Origin: Ovis canadensis
Taxonomy: Eukaryota > Chordata > Mammalia > Artiodactyla > Bovidae
Assembly: GCF_042477335.2 (NCBI RefSeq)
Contig: NC_091246.1
Span: 251,476,501-251,540,500 of the forward strand
DNA length: 64,000 bases
Direction: 5' to 3'
The notes under the pieces are model-generated. The model saw only the letters and a list, made by a program, of their open reading frames with translations, was not told the origin of the DNA and made no database searches. Both the position numbers and the translations under genes were made by a program. This document shows positions 31,740 through 42,119 of the stretch, piece by piece (position 1 is the stretch's first letter; every line of letters begins with the position of its first letter).

Positions 31740-32190
31740 CATTAAGCCATTAAGCAAGGCAGTGGCACAGTCAGGCTTGCATTTTACAAAGGGGGCCTGG
31801 ACTGGGAAGAATGGGTGGTGTGAGAGCAGGAACGCTGGTCAGGAGGCTGTGGGATTGTCCAGGTAAGAGGAACTGGAGTTAGGTCATGAAGGTGGGGATG
31901 GAAGGAAGGGGATGAAGCTGTGAGATCCTCAGGTGGTACCCTGGACAAGGCGTGGTGATGGATGGCGTGTGGGGGACCGGGGTGAGAGGGGTGTTGACAG
32001 CAACTTCTAGAGTTCTAAACAGCCTTTGAGCCGTTGACTAAAGAGGTAAGCATGGGGCTGGGAGAAGCCCATGTCTGGGGATGAAGAGCAGGATTGAGTC
32101 ATGATCATGTCGAGTTTGCATTGCCTTTGAGGCCTCCTAGTGGTGGATGGGCAGAGGGTCTAGAGCTCAGGGAAGAGGTGGATAGGGGGT
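31740..32190 (-). mobile_element. L2 LINE, continuation of the minus copy
   Basis: 'taagcaaggcagtggcacag', 'gcattttacaaagggggcct', 'ggtcaggaggctgtgggatt', 'gtccaggtaagaggaactgg' fit the reverse-complemented L2 ORF2/3' UTR and join to 30525-30985. Confidence 0.7.
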
Positions 32191-32287
32191 GCTGTGTCCT
32201 CCCAGCCCCCAGCCCCAGGAGGACAGACCCTCAGGAGCCCCTCTTCATCTGGCACCTTCCAGAAGCAACCAACCTCGTCTGTCTTTT

Positions 32288-32483
32288 CTAAGTCGTGTCT
32301 GACTCTTTCGTGACACCCTGGACTGTAGCCAGCCAGGCTCCTCTGTCCATGGGATTTCTCAGGCAAGAATACTGGAGTGGGTTGCCATTTTCTTCTCTAG
32401 GGGATCTTCCCAACCCAGAGATGGAACCTGAGTCTCCCGCATCGCACGTGGGTTTTTTACCACTGAGCCACTTGGGAAACCCC
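32288..32483 (-). mobile_element. Bov-tA SINE
   Basis: Reverse-complement SINE from 'aagtcgtgtctgactctttc' to 'gccacttgggaaacccc'. It is immediately followed by a BovB fragment. Confidence 0.9.
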
Positions 32484-32492
32484 TTTAGATCA

Positions 32493-32715
32493 GTTGTTGT
32501 TGCTGTTCAATTGTTAAGTCACGTCCGACTCTTTGCGACCCCGTGGAGCATGCCAGGCTCCTCTGTCCTCCACTATCTCCAGGAGTCTGTTCAAATTCAT
32601 GTACATTAAGTCAGTGATGTTACTTAACCATCTCATTCTCTGCCACCCCCTTCTAATTTGCCTTCAGTCTTTCCTAGCATCAGGATCTTTTCCAATGAGA
32701 GCATTTCTTTGGGCT
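32493..32715 (-). mobile_element. BovB LINE 3' UTR fragment
   Basis: Minus BovB: 'caattgttaagtcacgtccg', 'ccaggagtctgttcaaattc', 'catcaggatcttttccaatg'. Confidence 0.88.
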
Positions 32716-33109
32716 AATTTCTAATCCTAGGGTGGGCAGAGCACTGGGGAATGTGATAAGCACCTTCCCCCATCATGTGTATTAAACGTGCATCTTCCCT
32801 ATGAAGGGATGGGATCTTCTGAATCCCAAGTCAGCACCTGCAGAGGAACTCCAGGCTGGTTCCAGGACCAGTGCACATTCTGAAGGACATGATGTAGACG
32901 GAGAAGCTTTACAATTTAGGGGATCTCTTGATGGCTTGTGGGGGTGAGGAGACAGTATATTTGAAATAAGGACAGTCTCAGAAAACTGTGGTTACGTGGT
33001 TTCCGCCAGAAAGCAAGGAAGAGGAAAGGAAGGGAAAGGAACAGAGGATCTGTCATATAGGAACATCTGCTGCACGCCAGACTTTATGTTAGTTTTTTTT
33101 TCCCTTTTG

Positions 33110-33290
33110 GTAGTATCATACTATGCGCATAAAAGTGAGGTAGGTATTAATGAGCCCATTTTACAGGTGAGGAAACTGAGGCTCAGCGAGGTTAGACAAC
33201 TTGCCCCAAATTGCTCAGAGAGTATGGGTTGGAGCTGGAATTCTAACCCAGGCTCGTGTTCTTTCTGCCGCATCGGTATCTGAAAGTGGA
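33110..33290 (-). mobile_element. MIR SINE
   Basis: Reverse-complement MIR: 'gagcccattttacaggtgag', 'gaaactgaggctcagcgagg', 'ggagctggaattctaaccca'. Confidence 0.87.
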
Positions 33291-33419
33291 AGCTTAATCC
33301 AGAGCCCAGGAGAGCTCTGGACCAGGTGCCAGGAGTGCAAGGAGTCACCCTTCACTCAAGCGCTGCCTGGCAGGGGCCTAGAGCCTCGTTGCTGGCAGCT
33401 TCAGTTTCCTGATGGGCCT

Positions 33420-33730
33420 GCTCTCAGCCCAGTAGTCTGTCTGGGGCTCCCCTCCATTCGTGGTCTCGCTCCCCCTTCACCTGCAGGAGCTTTCCACTCA
33501 GGCACCCCTGCTCTGCTCGCTGTCCCCAGGGAGTGCCCTGCTTTCTCATCTCCAGTCATGGTCCAGCTGTGACCCCTTTTAGAATGCCTGCTTCTGCCCA
33601 CGCCCTGCCCACCGCATCAGCTCCTGGCACTCTTCCTCCCGCTTTGTGACCCAGCTCAGGGGTCTCCTCTGAACCCTCGCTGATCCTCCCAGCAGAGTTG
33701 AGATCCTCCTTCTCCTGCATCAGGAGGGTG
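33420..33730 (+). mobile_element. L2 LINE segment
   Basis: L2 text with 'ctcctggcactcttcctccc' and 'gacccagctcaggggtctcc'. It probably continues at 34110 after a SINE and a MIR. Confidence 0.6.
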
Positions 33731-33756
33731 CCTAAACACACACACGCGTACAAAAG

Positions 33757-33873
33757 AAGCTGCTCCGTCGTGTCCGACTCTTTGCGACCCCTTGGACTGC
33801 GGCCCACCAGGCTCCTCCGTCCATGGGATTCTCCAGGCAAGAGTACTGGAGCGGGTTGCCACTGTCCTTCTTG
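33757..33873 (-). mobile_element. Truncated Bov-A SINE
   Basis: Only one unit: 'ccgtcgtgtccgactctttg' to 'gagcgggttgccactgtcc'. The tRNA-related head is missing. Confidence 0.88.
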
Positions 33874-33875
33874 TG

Positions 33876-34085
33876 CCTAAAAGCACAAGTCAGGTTCAAA
33901 CCCTGACTCTTCCACTTAGGAGCTCTGTGACGGAAGCTCTTGGGGGTCCCAGTCTACTCCTGTATAAAATGGGCATCATAATGGGCCTGACTTCATAGAC
34001 TCATGGTAAGATAATTGAGATGAAAATAAGACCTTTATCCCAGTGGGAGGCCCGGTGTGAGCTTGTATGAGCCCCAGTGAGTGAG
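33876..34085 (+). mobile_element. MIR SINE
   Basis: Plus MIR: 'aggttcaaaccctgactctt', 'ccacttaggagctctgtgac', 'gtataaaatgggcatcataa', 'ggtaagataattgagatg'. Confidence 0.82.
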
Positions 34086-34109
34086 GGTTATTGAATGGCT
34101 CAGGGTCCA

Positions 34110-34265
34110 CTTTTTGTATTTATTTACTTATCTGTCTTCTCCACCAGGCTGGGAACTTCTTGAAGGACAGAGCCCTTCACCCCCCAACCCCACCCCAGTA
34201 TTCCCAGGATCTATGATAGCCCTGATACATGATAGGTGTTCAGTGGACATTTGTTGAATGAATGG
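34110..34265 (+). mobile_element. L2 LINE 3' end
   Basis: 'gtatttatttacttatctgt', 'ccaggctgggaacttcttga' and the 3' terminus 'tgttcagtggacatttgttg' plus 'aatgaatgg'. Confidence 0.82.
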
Positions 34266-34805
34266 ACATAGGCTAATGTCTTTTTTCTATATGTCTTGCC
34301 TCCCTTCCCTGCAGCTGGCTTTTTAAGGTAACGGTTGGATTTCATGCTCAGTTGTACCCTTCACAAAGCCCAGCCTACACACAGGAGGAGCTCAGCAAAG
34401 GTCTGGGCTTGATTTTGTAGTCAGCCTTTTCCCAGACAAATGGAACCCAGCCCCTGATCCCCACATGCAGCGGCCGTCCTCTGGGCATAATGGATACAGA
34501 TTTCTCATTGCCCACGTGTCTCACCTTCCCTGCCAAGCACTATATTAAGTGGATGTGCAGCCGCTCAAGTGCACAAATATCCTTTTCAAAATTATTACAT
34601 TTACCTTTTGTTGGCAGAACATGCCATACGAAACATCACAACCTCCTATTGACTGTGGGTGGATGCTTTCTGCTTCCGCCTCAGTGGCAGCGCTTGAGGC
34701 CAAAAGGCCTTGTCCGTGCTCCAAGTGCCTGCTTGCCAAGTACTGGCTGGACTCGGGGGCTGGTGGGGGAGCTGGTTCTGGGCTCGCCTGAGCTGACCTA
34801 GGCAA

Positions 34806-34955
34806 GCATCACCATCTTATCGTCTTAATCACTGCCACCACCATCACCACCGTCACCATGATTTTTTCCATCATGATCACATTGCCATCCCCACGGCCAC
34901 TGCCGACACCACCATGACCACTGTCTCCACCATCATCATCGCTACCGATCAGTAT
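34806..34955 (+). repeat. Degenerate (CAC/CAT)n microsatellite
   Basis: About 150 bp of imperfect CAC, CAT and CCA triplets, next to the 3' side of a minus MIR. Confidence 0.8.
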
Positions 34956-34964
34956 CGACGTTTT

Positions 34965-35140
34965 CTGAGATCTTTATCTGTGATAGATGCAGAGCTAAGC
35001 ACCTGGTGTGCATAATTTTATTTAATCCTCAAAAGGACCCTGCAGGCAGATATGTTTTATTCTCATCTCACAGATGAGAAAACTGAATTCAGAGAGGTTA
35101 AGAAACTTGCCTGACATCACACAGCCAGAAACTGCAAAAT
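34965..35140 (-). mobile_element. MIR SINE
   Basis: Reverse-complement MIR: 'gagctaagcacctggtgtgc', 'ataattttatttaatcctca', 'cagatgagaaaactgaattc', 'acttgcctgacatcacacag'. Confidence 0.88.
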
Positions 35141-35219
35141 CAATTAAAAAAAAAAAAATCTCAAGCCAGCAAACATTTAATGAGCGTCCACTGGCACACA
35201 GGATACAGTATCTCTTATT

Positions 35220-35650
35220 ACCGAGGACACACATATACGTGTATTCCTGGCTACAGGGGATATTTAGAGCTCTCTGAGGGGGCTGGAGACGTCATTAATA
35301 CAATGCAGCCTAAAGGTGCGTCTCAGAGAACATAGGCAAACTTACCCACAGGAAAGAAAGATCCTACGTGGTTAAGATTCATACCTAGAGGCACCACTCC
35401 GCTACGTGTGTTTTGATAAAAGCCGTCTTAGGCTTTCTGGTCACTAAGAGCCTGGTGGTCTTTATGACTGCCCCAGGAAGGTGCCCAACTTGACGGAAGC
35501 CTTAGCTGTCTGACTCCACGCGCCAAAGCCCTGGGCCGATTTCCCTCGCTGCTCTAGGGTGACTGGACCACCTTGGTTTCCAGTAAGGGAGTTTAGTCGC
35601 CCCGTGTAGGTGGACAAAACAAACTCTGAGAAGGGAAGGGACTCACTGAA
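35220..35650. other. Unique stretch without recognised gene
   Basis: The left edge (35165-35215) may be an L2 remnant. Nothing else recognised. Confidence 0.35.
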
Positions 35651-35654
35651 CTTG

Positions 35655-35851
35655 TGTTAATCGCTCAGCTGTGTCTGACTCTTTGTGACCCATGGACTAG
35701 CCCGCCAGGCTCTTCTGTCCATGGGATTCTCCAGGCAAGAATACTGGAGTGGGTAGCCTTTCCCTTCTCCAGGGGATCTTTCCGACCCAGGGGTTGAACC
35801 CAGGTCTCCCATGTTGCAGGCCGATTCTTTACAGTCTGAACCCCGCCAGGC
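35655..35851 (-). mobile_element. Bov-tA SINE
   Basis: Reverse-complement SINE: 'ctgtgtctgactctttgtga' to 'ttacagtctgaaccccgcca'. Confidence 0.9.
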
Positions 35852-36366
35852 CTTACTGAAGGCTCAGAGGGGATGCTTTTTTCTGTCAAGGTCCTTCCCA
35901 GCCCCAATGTTCCATGCAGGACTGTATGGACTCCAAGTTTGTCAAGAATGAAAGCGGAAGCACCCACGTGAACACTGTCTTCCGTCAGCTGCTGGTTTAC
36001 GCAGTCAGCGGGGGCAGGGGAGAGGGGGCCCCTCCCTCAGTTCCTTCGCGGGGACCTCGAGACAAGCTGGCTGGGCCTGGCAAAGGGGGCCGAGGGCTCT
36101 TTGTTCACCCGTCCTTCAAGGGTTCATAATCCCCAGGCTGGTCAGCGAATCATTCCCTCCCTTGGGGAAGGAAGGTTCCAGAAATCAAGATGTGGTCTCC
36201 ATCGAAAAAACTATGTGCTTCCTTCCCAGAGTAGTGGCCTGGCACCTTCTCCTGAGGGGCTGAGCTGGCCAGAGGGGGAGCTGAAGGGGCTTAAAGATGT
36301 TGGGTCTGGCTGATTACTGTTTCCACCCTTTTGCCATTCTCTCAAGAGACATTAAAAAAAAAAAAA

Positions 36367-36935
36367 GAAATTAAAATGTGCTTGCTCCTTGGAAGACAAG
36401 GTATGACAAACCTAGACAGCACATTAAAAAGCAGGGACGTCACTTTGCCAACAAACGTCCGTCTAGTCAAAGCTATGGTTTTTTTTTTTTTTTTTTTCCA
36501 GCAGTCATATATGGATGTGAGAATTGGACCATAAAGAAGGCTGAGCACTGAAGAACTGATGCTTTTGAACTATGGTGTTGGAGAAGACTCTTGAGAGTCC
36601 CTTGGACTGCAAAGAGATCCAACCAGTCCATCCTAAAGGAAATCAGTCCTGAATGTTCATTGGAAGGACTGATATTGAAGCTGAAACTCCAATACTTTGG
36701 CCACCTGATGCAAAGAACTGACTCATTCGAAAAGATCCTGGTGCTGGGAAATATTGAAGGCAGGAGGAGAAGGGGACGACAGAGGGTGAGATGGTTGGAT
36801 GGCATCACTGACGCAATGCCGTGAGTTTGAGCAAGTGCTGGGACATGAAGGATGTGAAGGACACGGAGGCTGGAGTGCTGCAGTCCTTGGGGTCACAAAG
36901 AATCAGGTATGGTTTAGTGACTGAACAATAAGAGA
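36367..36935 (+). mobile_element. BovB LINE 3' part with poly-T-disrupted RT remnant
   Basis: Sense BovB. The RT C-terminal segment reads MTNLDSTLKSRDVTLPTN then VRLVKAMV, and stops at a T19 run (36479-36497) where related copies have T5. Farther on, LILKLKLQYFGHLMQRTDSF and [14 protein letters not shown] are still readable in another frame. The added 14 T are not a multiple of three, so the frame is broken. The 3' end resembles 'cggtatggtttagtgactga'. The element lacks the N-terminal endonuclease and cannot be active. Confidence 0.93.
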
Positions 36936-37064
36936 TTGCAGTAAAGCCTCCAAGCGGCCTTGGGGTGATTTCTGGGTCTAAGACTGACGTTGCTTTGACT
37001 GGTAACTCATGCTGAGATTGACTCAGAGGAGGTGGGATGGCCTGGCTTGGAGAGAGTTACCCTT

Positions 37065-37200
37065 GATTCCTTCATTTGCTCAGACAACAAATATTGTTTA
37101 AACTCCCAGGAAGCATCAGAGCTTGTGTTGGGAATGGGATTCAGAGGTGAGGACAGAATAGAAGCAGTCCTTGCCCTCCTGGGGAGAACAGACACGACTC
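37065..37200 (-). mobile_element. L2 LINE 3' end
   Basis: 'ttgctcagacaacaaatatt', then 'gcagtccttgccctcctggg', 'gagaacagacacg': reverse-complement L2 terminus. Confidence 0.6.
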
Positions 37201-37309
37201 CAGTAGTTATGAATGGAAGGAAATGACAGATTGAAGCGTTACTCTGCCAAGCAGGGACTGCTAAGAAAACACAAAACACGGAGTGAGGAGTGGTTTTGGG
37301 AGCGGGGGC

Positions 37310-37450
37310 TCTTTGAGGGTGATTATCATTATTTTACACATGGGGAAACTGAGGCACAGAAAGTAAATTGCCCGATGTATACAGTTAGTAAGTAGCAGGG
37401 TAGAGATTCGAAACCAGGCTCCCTGGCTTTGGAATCCAGTGTCTTAGTCA
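37310..37450 (-). mobile_element. MIR SINE
   Basis: 'tattttacacatggggaaac', 'tgaggcacagaaagtaaatt', 'ttcgaaaccaggctccctgg'. Confidence 0.85.
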
Positions 37451-37667
37451 CTTTTCTCCGTTTGTTTTTGGTGGACCAGGGGGTTTAACGAGGCAACAAT
37501 GAGGCGGGCAGATGGAACAGAGCTACGTGGAAAGTGCCTTCCAGCAACTGGCTGAGGTCACGTGCAGCTGGCACGAGGGACGGTGGCAGGGGAGACATGG
37601 GCAGGACCGGCTTGCTCAGGGCCTGGTAGGAACGCTAGGGTTTAGGTCAGGATCCTGGTAGAATGAG

Positions 37668-37770
37668 CCCCACCCCAGGGCAGGCACTGTCTGTTTTCTT
37701 CACCCGTGAACACCCAGCTCTGAGCACACTCCTGGCACGGAGTGGGAGGTGGTGAACGAGTGAACAGCCC
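37668..37770 (+). mobile_element. L2 LINE 3' terminus
   Basis: 'gggcaggcactgtctgtttt', 'gagcacactcctggcacgga' and 'ggtgaacgagtgaacag'. Confidence 0.6.
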
Positions 37771-37794
37771 CACCCTGCTTGGCTTCCTTCGGTC

Positions 37795-37945
37795 TCACTG
37801 TCCATCAGAATCCCCAGGGATCTTGTTAACAGCTATAAATGCTGTGGCTCCAGCCTGAAAAACGCAGTTCAGCAATTCTTGCTTGGGCCTTTGGATCTGT
37901 ATTTTCAACAAGTTCCCTGGGTGGTTCTGACCTCGCTTGGCAGTC
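37795..37945. mobile_element. MER5-like hAT DNA transposon fossil
   Basis: 'catcagaatccccagggatc', 'ttgttaacagctataaatgc' and 'tattttcaacaagttccctg' follow the palindromic MER5A/B pattern of non-autonomous hAT-Charlie elements. Confidence 0.65.
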
Positions 37946-38179
37946 CCCTGGGTACCCACGGAAGCCAACAGTTCGGCTTGTAATGGGCGGCGTGCAGGGC
38001 GCTGCTGACCTGCAGAGACTCACTGGGGCACCTGCCTGGAACTACTGCCTCGCACCGCAGTCTTCATCCACAACACTGTGGAGAGGAACCCTCTTGGGAG
38101 AGGGTCTTCCAAGGGCCAGCAGTCCTCTCCTCCTTTGGTGATGAAGATCTTAGTTCCCAAATAGAGCTTGGCTCGCGGA

Positions 38180-38194
38180 CCCCCCCCCCCCCCC
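38180..38194 (+). repeat. C15 homopolymer
   Basis: Fifteen consecutive C residues, likely unstable in replication and sequencing. Confidence 0.9.
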
Positions 38195-38370
38195 AAGAAC
38201 ATTGACTTGATCCTTGTTGTATTTCTGGTTTATATATTCCTACAAACCCCCTGGAAGTCTGCTGGAAATTGGGAGAGTGCACGCGTGCATGTGCAAGAGA
38301 ACAATCAGTCAACTAACCAACAGATGTTTAACTCGGAAAAGAGGAACAAGAGAGAAGCGTGGAGACAAGG

Positions 38371-38384
38371 GTGTGTGTGTGTGT
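38371..38384 (+). repeat. (GT)7 microsatellite
   Basis: Short GT run at the left edge of the SINE. Confidence 0.9.
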
Positions 38385-38580
38385 TAGTTGCTCAGTTGTG
38401 TCCAGTTCGTTGTGACCCCATGGACTGTAGCCCACCAGGCTTCTCTGTCCATGGGATTCTCCAGGCAGGAATACTGGAGTGGGCTGCCATTTCCTTCTCC
38501 AGGGGATCTCTCTGACCCAGGGATTGACCCCTGGTCTCCTGCACTGCAGGCAGACTCTTTACCCTCTGAGCCAGAGGAAG
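38385..38580 (-). mobile_element. Bov-tA SINE
   Basis: Reverse-complement SINE: 'ctcagttgtgtccagttcgt' to 'tttaccctctgagccagagg'. Confidence 0.9.
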
Positions 38581-38584
38581 GTGC

Positions 38585-39010
38585 AATAGGAGAGCTGGAG
38601 ACAGATTAAGGATGGAGATGAGAGTGAGGGGAGAGAGGGGGAGGGTCCAGGGAGACGGGGAGAGAGAACACAGCGGATGAGGCTGGGGGTCCTGGGAGGA
38701 CTGTCCGAGCAGCAGCAGCTCTGGGCCCCTGACAGCCAGGCCGTTATTGGTGGGACTCTGCAGAGGTCGCCAGAAACTGTGAGCGCAGCTCACAGGCATT
38801 GAGAGCGGTGGTGGGAAACCTCCTCACCCCAGCTCACTCCACTGCACGCCTCCTGAGGCTCAGGGCTTCAGCTGCTGCAAAAGGGCCCCTTCCCTTCAGC
38901 TTCACGGACCTCAGTCAATTCAGGGTGAATTCTCTGCCTAACTGAGCAGGCTTGGCTAGTCCCAAGGGCTCACCTGGATGCAGGGGCCACCTCTTCCTGG
39001 TGCCCCTCAC
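38585..39010. other. Unique GC-rich stretch
   Basis: G/A-rich on the plus strand with a chance open frame on the minus strand (38799-38392). No repeat or domain recognised. Confidence 0.4.
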
Positions 39011-39013
39011 TCT

Positions 39014-39212
39014 TTGGCTTCCCTGGTGGCTCAGACGGTAAAGCATGTGCCTGCAACGCTGGAGACCTGGGTTTGATCCCTGGGTCGGGAAGATCCCCTG
39101 GAGAAGGGAATGGTGCCCCACTCTAATATTCTGGCCTGGAGAATTTCAGGGACGGAGGAGCCTGGCAGGCTGCCATCCCTCGGGTTGCAAAGAGTCGGAC
39201 ACGATTGAGCAC
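39014..39212 (+). mobile_element. Bov-tA SINE
   Basis: 'ggcttccctggtggctcaga' to 'gagtcggacacgattgagca'. Confidence 0.93.
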
Positions 39213-39499
39213 AGTGTTAAAAGTGCATGAAACAGGTGAGGCTGGAGGTGACTGGGAAGGGTGCTCACCCCAGGGCCCCCCTTTATTTTATTCAGAACTC
39301 AAGACCTGATGTTTGGTGGCCCAGAAGCCCTCTGCGTCAGGACAGACCACCAGGCTATGAGCAGATGGACTGGCAGTCACTGAGGCCAGAGGGAGCCCCC
39401 ACAGGCGAATGGTGAGGCCTGTCTCCCCAGTTACTAAATGAGGGCGTGGGACCGGAGATCTTACAGCTACCGACAGGGAGCACCCACCGTGTGTCCAGC

Positions 39500-39950
39500 C
39501 CCGTTTATACACATTCTAGGGCTCCATCCTGACCTGGCTATACTCACCCTCAACCTCAGCCCAGCACTTTCTGCACCAACCCTTGTCTTCACCCTCACCA
39601 GCCTCATAGACACCAAGCCTGTTGCTTCCTCAGGGCCTTCGCACATGCTGTGCCCTCTGCAGAATGTCTCTCCAGGTCTTGGCGTGACCGGCTCCTTCTT
39701 GTCATTCATCCCTTCAGAGCAGCCTTGCATGTCACCCTGCCTCAAGCAGCTTCCCAGTCACATGCCACCATGTCAGCCCGCTTCATTTGTTGCCACTCTG
39801 TTCTCCCCACCCCCTAGCGTGTGCTGACCATTAAGGAGGGGACCTTGTTCTTTTTGGACTCCGGGGTATTCCAACCCCATCCCATGTCTACCTCAGTGCC
39901 TGGAGCACATAGACCCTGTGTATCTATCTTCTGAATAAATGAATGAATGC
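39500..39950 (+). mobile_element. L2 LINE 3' region
   Basis: 'tcagggccttcgcacatgct', 'gtgccctctgcagaatgtct', 'tacctcagtgcctggagcac' and 'ctgaataaatgaatgaatgc'. Confidence 0.85.
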
Positions 39951-40016
39951 GTGGAGCTCGAGTAGTCGGTATTTAACTTGGGAGATTTCATGTAGGTATC
40001 AGGAATACTGCAGGCA

Positions 40017-40210
40017 TGCTAAGTGGACTCACTTGTGTCTTACTTGTGTGACCCCATGGACTGTTGCCTGCCAGGCTCCTCTGTCCATGGAATTCTCTAG
40101 GCAAGAACACTGGAGTGGGCAGCCATGCCCTCCTCCATGGATCTTCCCAGCCCGGGGATGGGACCCACATCTCTTATGTCTTTGCACTGGCAGGCGGGTT
40201 CTTTACCAAA
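40017..40210 (-). mobile_element. Bov-tA SINE
   Basis: Reverse-complement SINE: 'gtgaccccatggactgttgc' to 'tggcaggcgggttctttacc'. The head beyond that is lost. Confidence 0.88.
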
Positions 40211-40227
40211 GCGGGATGTTATTGTCA

Positions 40228-40325
40228 ACGGTCTATGCCTGAGGACACTGAGGTTCTGAGTGGAGAGGTCCCACAGCTGAGGCCCGGACCCAGGATTCTG
40301 CCTCTAAAGCTCTTAGTCTTTCCTC
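40228..40325 (-). mobile_element. MIR fragment
   Basis: 'tgaggacactgaggttctga', 'cggacccaggattctgcctc'. Confidence 0.65.
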
Positions 40326-40496
40326 ATCCAAGGCCACTCTTTTGCTGAGCCAGGAGACACCAGCAGTGGGACGTGGGGGTTATGATTTGCATTGAGAAGT
40401 GGGGAGGTTGGTTCGGGGTTAAGATGGGCCTCCTGCCCGGTGGCAGTCAGCACCTCCACCTACAGGCCTTTGGTGGAGTGACCTTCCACCTGTTCC

Positions 40497-40855
40497 CTGC
40501 TGCTCAGTCTCGAAGTTGTGTCTGACTCTTTGCGACCCCATGAACTGCAGCACACCAGACTTCCTGTCTTTCATTTTCTCCTGGAGTTGGTTCAAACTCA
40601 TGTCCATTAAATTGATGATGTCATCCAACCATCTCATCCTCTGTCGTCCCCTTCTTCTGCCTTCAATCTTTCCCAGCATCAGAGTCTTTTCCAATGAGTC
40701 AGCTCTTCACATCTGGTGGCCAGAGCGTTGGAGCTTCAGCTTCAGCATATTCAGGGTTGAATTCCTTTAGGATGGACTGCTTTGACTCTCAAGAGTCTTC
40801 TCCAACACCACAGTCCAAGAGCGTCAGTTCTTCAGTGCTCAGCCTTCTTTATGTC
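40497..40855 (-). mobile_element. BovB LINE 3' part
   Basis: Minus BovB: 'tcgaagttgtgtctgactct', 'gtccattaaattgatgatgt', 'ggagcttcagcttcagcata', 'caagagtcttctccaacacc', 'ctcagccttctttatgtcc'. A fossil RT end is readable on the minus strand (LMLGKIEGRRRGRQRMRWLD). Confidence 0.92.
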
Positions 40856-41261
40856 CTGTTCCTGGTTCTCACCTTTGGCAACTCTGTGATTCTGGGAGGC
40901 TCAGGGCAGGGCTGGGGGGAAGCAGCTGCTGCCTCCTCCTGCCCCTCGCTCCTGGAGGTGCCAGGGAGGATGCCCAGCCTGAAGGGGGTGCGGGGATTAG
41001 GATAGGGCACTGCCCTTCAAAGCCATTTGGGCTTACCTTCCAGCCAGACCCTGCTCCATGTTCCAAATGGGGAGATCTGCGTTCTCCCCAGTGGCTCAAG
41101 GTGGCAGGAGGGCTCCTGCCTGCAGGGCGCAGCCTCCTTACCTCTGTGGGCAGCAGAAAAGTACCCTGTGTGCCCTGAGGCTGCAGGAGCGGGCTTCACC
41201 GGTCACCCGATGGCTGTGGCTGGCACCTTGGAGAACTACTGAGCTGAGGTTTATCATGATC

Positions 41262-41420
41262 AAGAGGCACGGTCATGGCCTTCTGAACCACCCAGGTCTG
41301 AATTCAAGTCCCAGCTCTACCATTCACTGGCTGTGTGATGTTAAGCAAGTCCCATGACTCTCTGAGCCTCAGTTTCCCCATTGCACAAGGTATAGTGCTT
41401 ACCGACGTGCCGAGCCCACA
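41262..41420 (+). mobile_element. MIR SINE
   Basis: 'tctgaattcaagtcccagct', 'ctaccattcactggctgtgt', 'ctgagcctcagtttccccat'. Confidence 0.88.
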
Positions 41421-41459
41421 GGAAGTCACGTGAGCGGCATCATTTCCTTGCCGTGAGGC

Positions 41460-41755
41460 CACACTCTCACGTCGGGCCACGCCCGGGCAGTTCCTCCTCT
41501 GTGCCTTTGCACACGCTGTTCTGTGCCCAGATGCCTTGCCCTGCCTTGCCCGCGGGCAGAGGCCTCATGGCTCTCCACAGTGGGCACCTCCTTGGGGAAG
41601 CCTTCCCAGATACATTGGTCCGGGCTTTTCTGCTGCTGCTCTCCCCGGTGCTCTGGAGTGATGGGGTTGTTGGGGTCCATGTCCTTCAGGACCTGGGCTC
41701 TGTTTGGTTGATCTGTGTCCCCAGCGCCCAACAACAAGACTCAGCACAGAGCAGG
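41460..41755 (+). mobile_element. L2 LINE 3' region
   Basis: 'gtgcctttgcacacgctgtt', 'tccttggggaagccttccca', 'gttgatctgtgtccccagcg', 'caagactcagcacagagcag'. Confidence 0.8.
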
Positions 41756-41834
41756 AGCAGAAGGAATATCCTTTTAACAGACAGAGGGAAGAGGAAGGAA
41801 CGTAGGGATGAATCCCGGGAGCTCTGCTCACTGT

Positions 41835-41980
41835 GATGTGGCAGCCTGGATGGGAGGGGAGTTTAGGGGAGAGTGGATACATGTGTATGTACGGCTGAGT
41901 CCCTTTGCTGTCCACCTGAAACCATCACAGCATAATCGGCTATACTCCAGTATAAAATAAAAAGTTTTTAAAAATAAAAA
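41835..41980 (+). mobile_element. Bovine-type L1 3' end, sense
   Basis: 'gatgtggcagcctggatggg', 'ccctttgctgtccacctgaa' and the poly(A) end 'tataaaataaaaagttttta'. It is the same L1 subfamily as the antisense copy at 31005-31478. Confidence 0.88.
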
Positions 41981-41984
41981 TAGG

Positions 41985-42118
41985 AATGAGTGAATGAGCA
42001 GAAGAAGGGATGAAGGAAAGAAAGAAGGAGGAAAAGAGGGAAGGGGGAAGGGAAGGAAAAGAAGGAAAGAAGGGAGGGAAGAAAACAGGAGGAAAAAAGA
42101 AATGAAAGGGGAAACAGG
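41985..42118 (+). repeat. Polypurine (GAAGG)n tract
   Basis: G/A-only for 74 consecutive bases (42012-42085) and nearly so to 42118. It immediately follows the L1 poly(A) tail, so it may have grown from it. Confidence 0.9.
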
Positions 42119-42119
42119 C

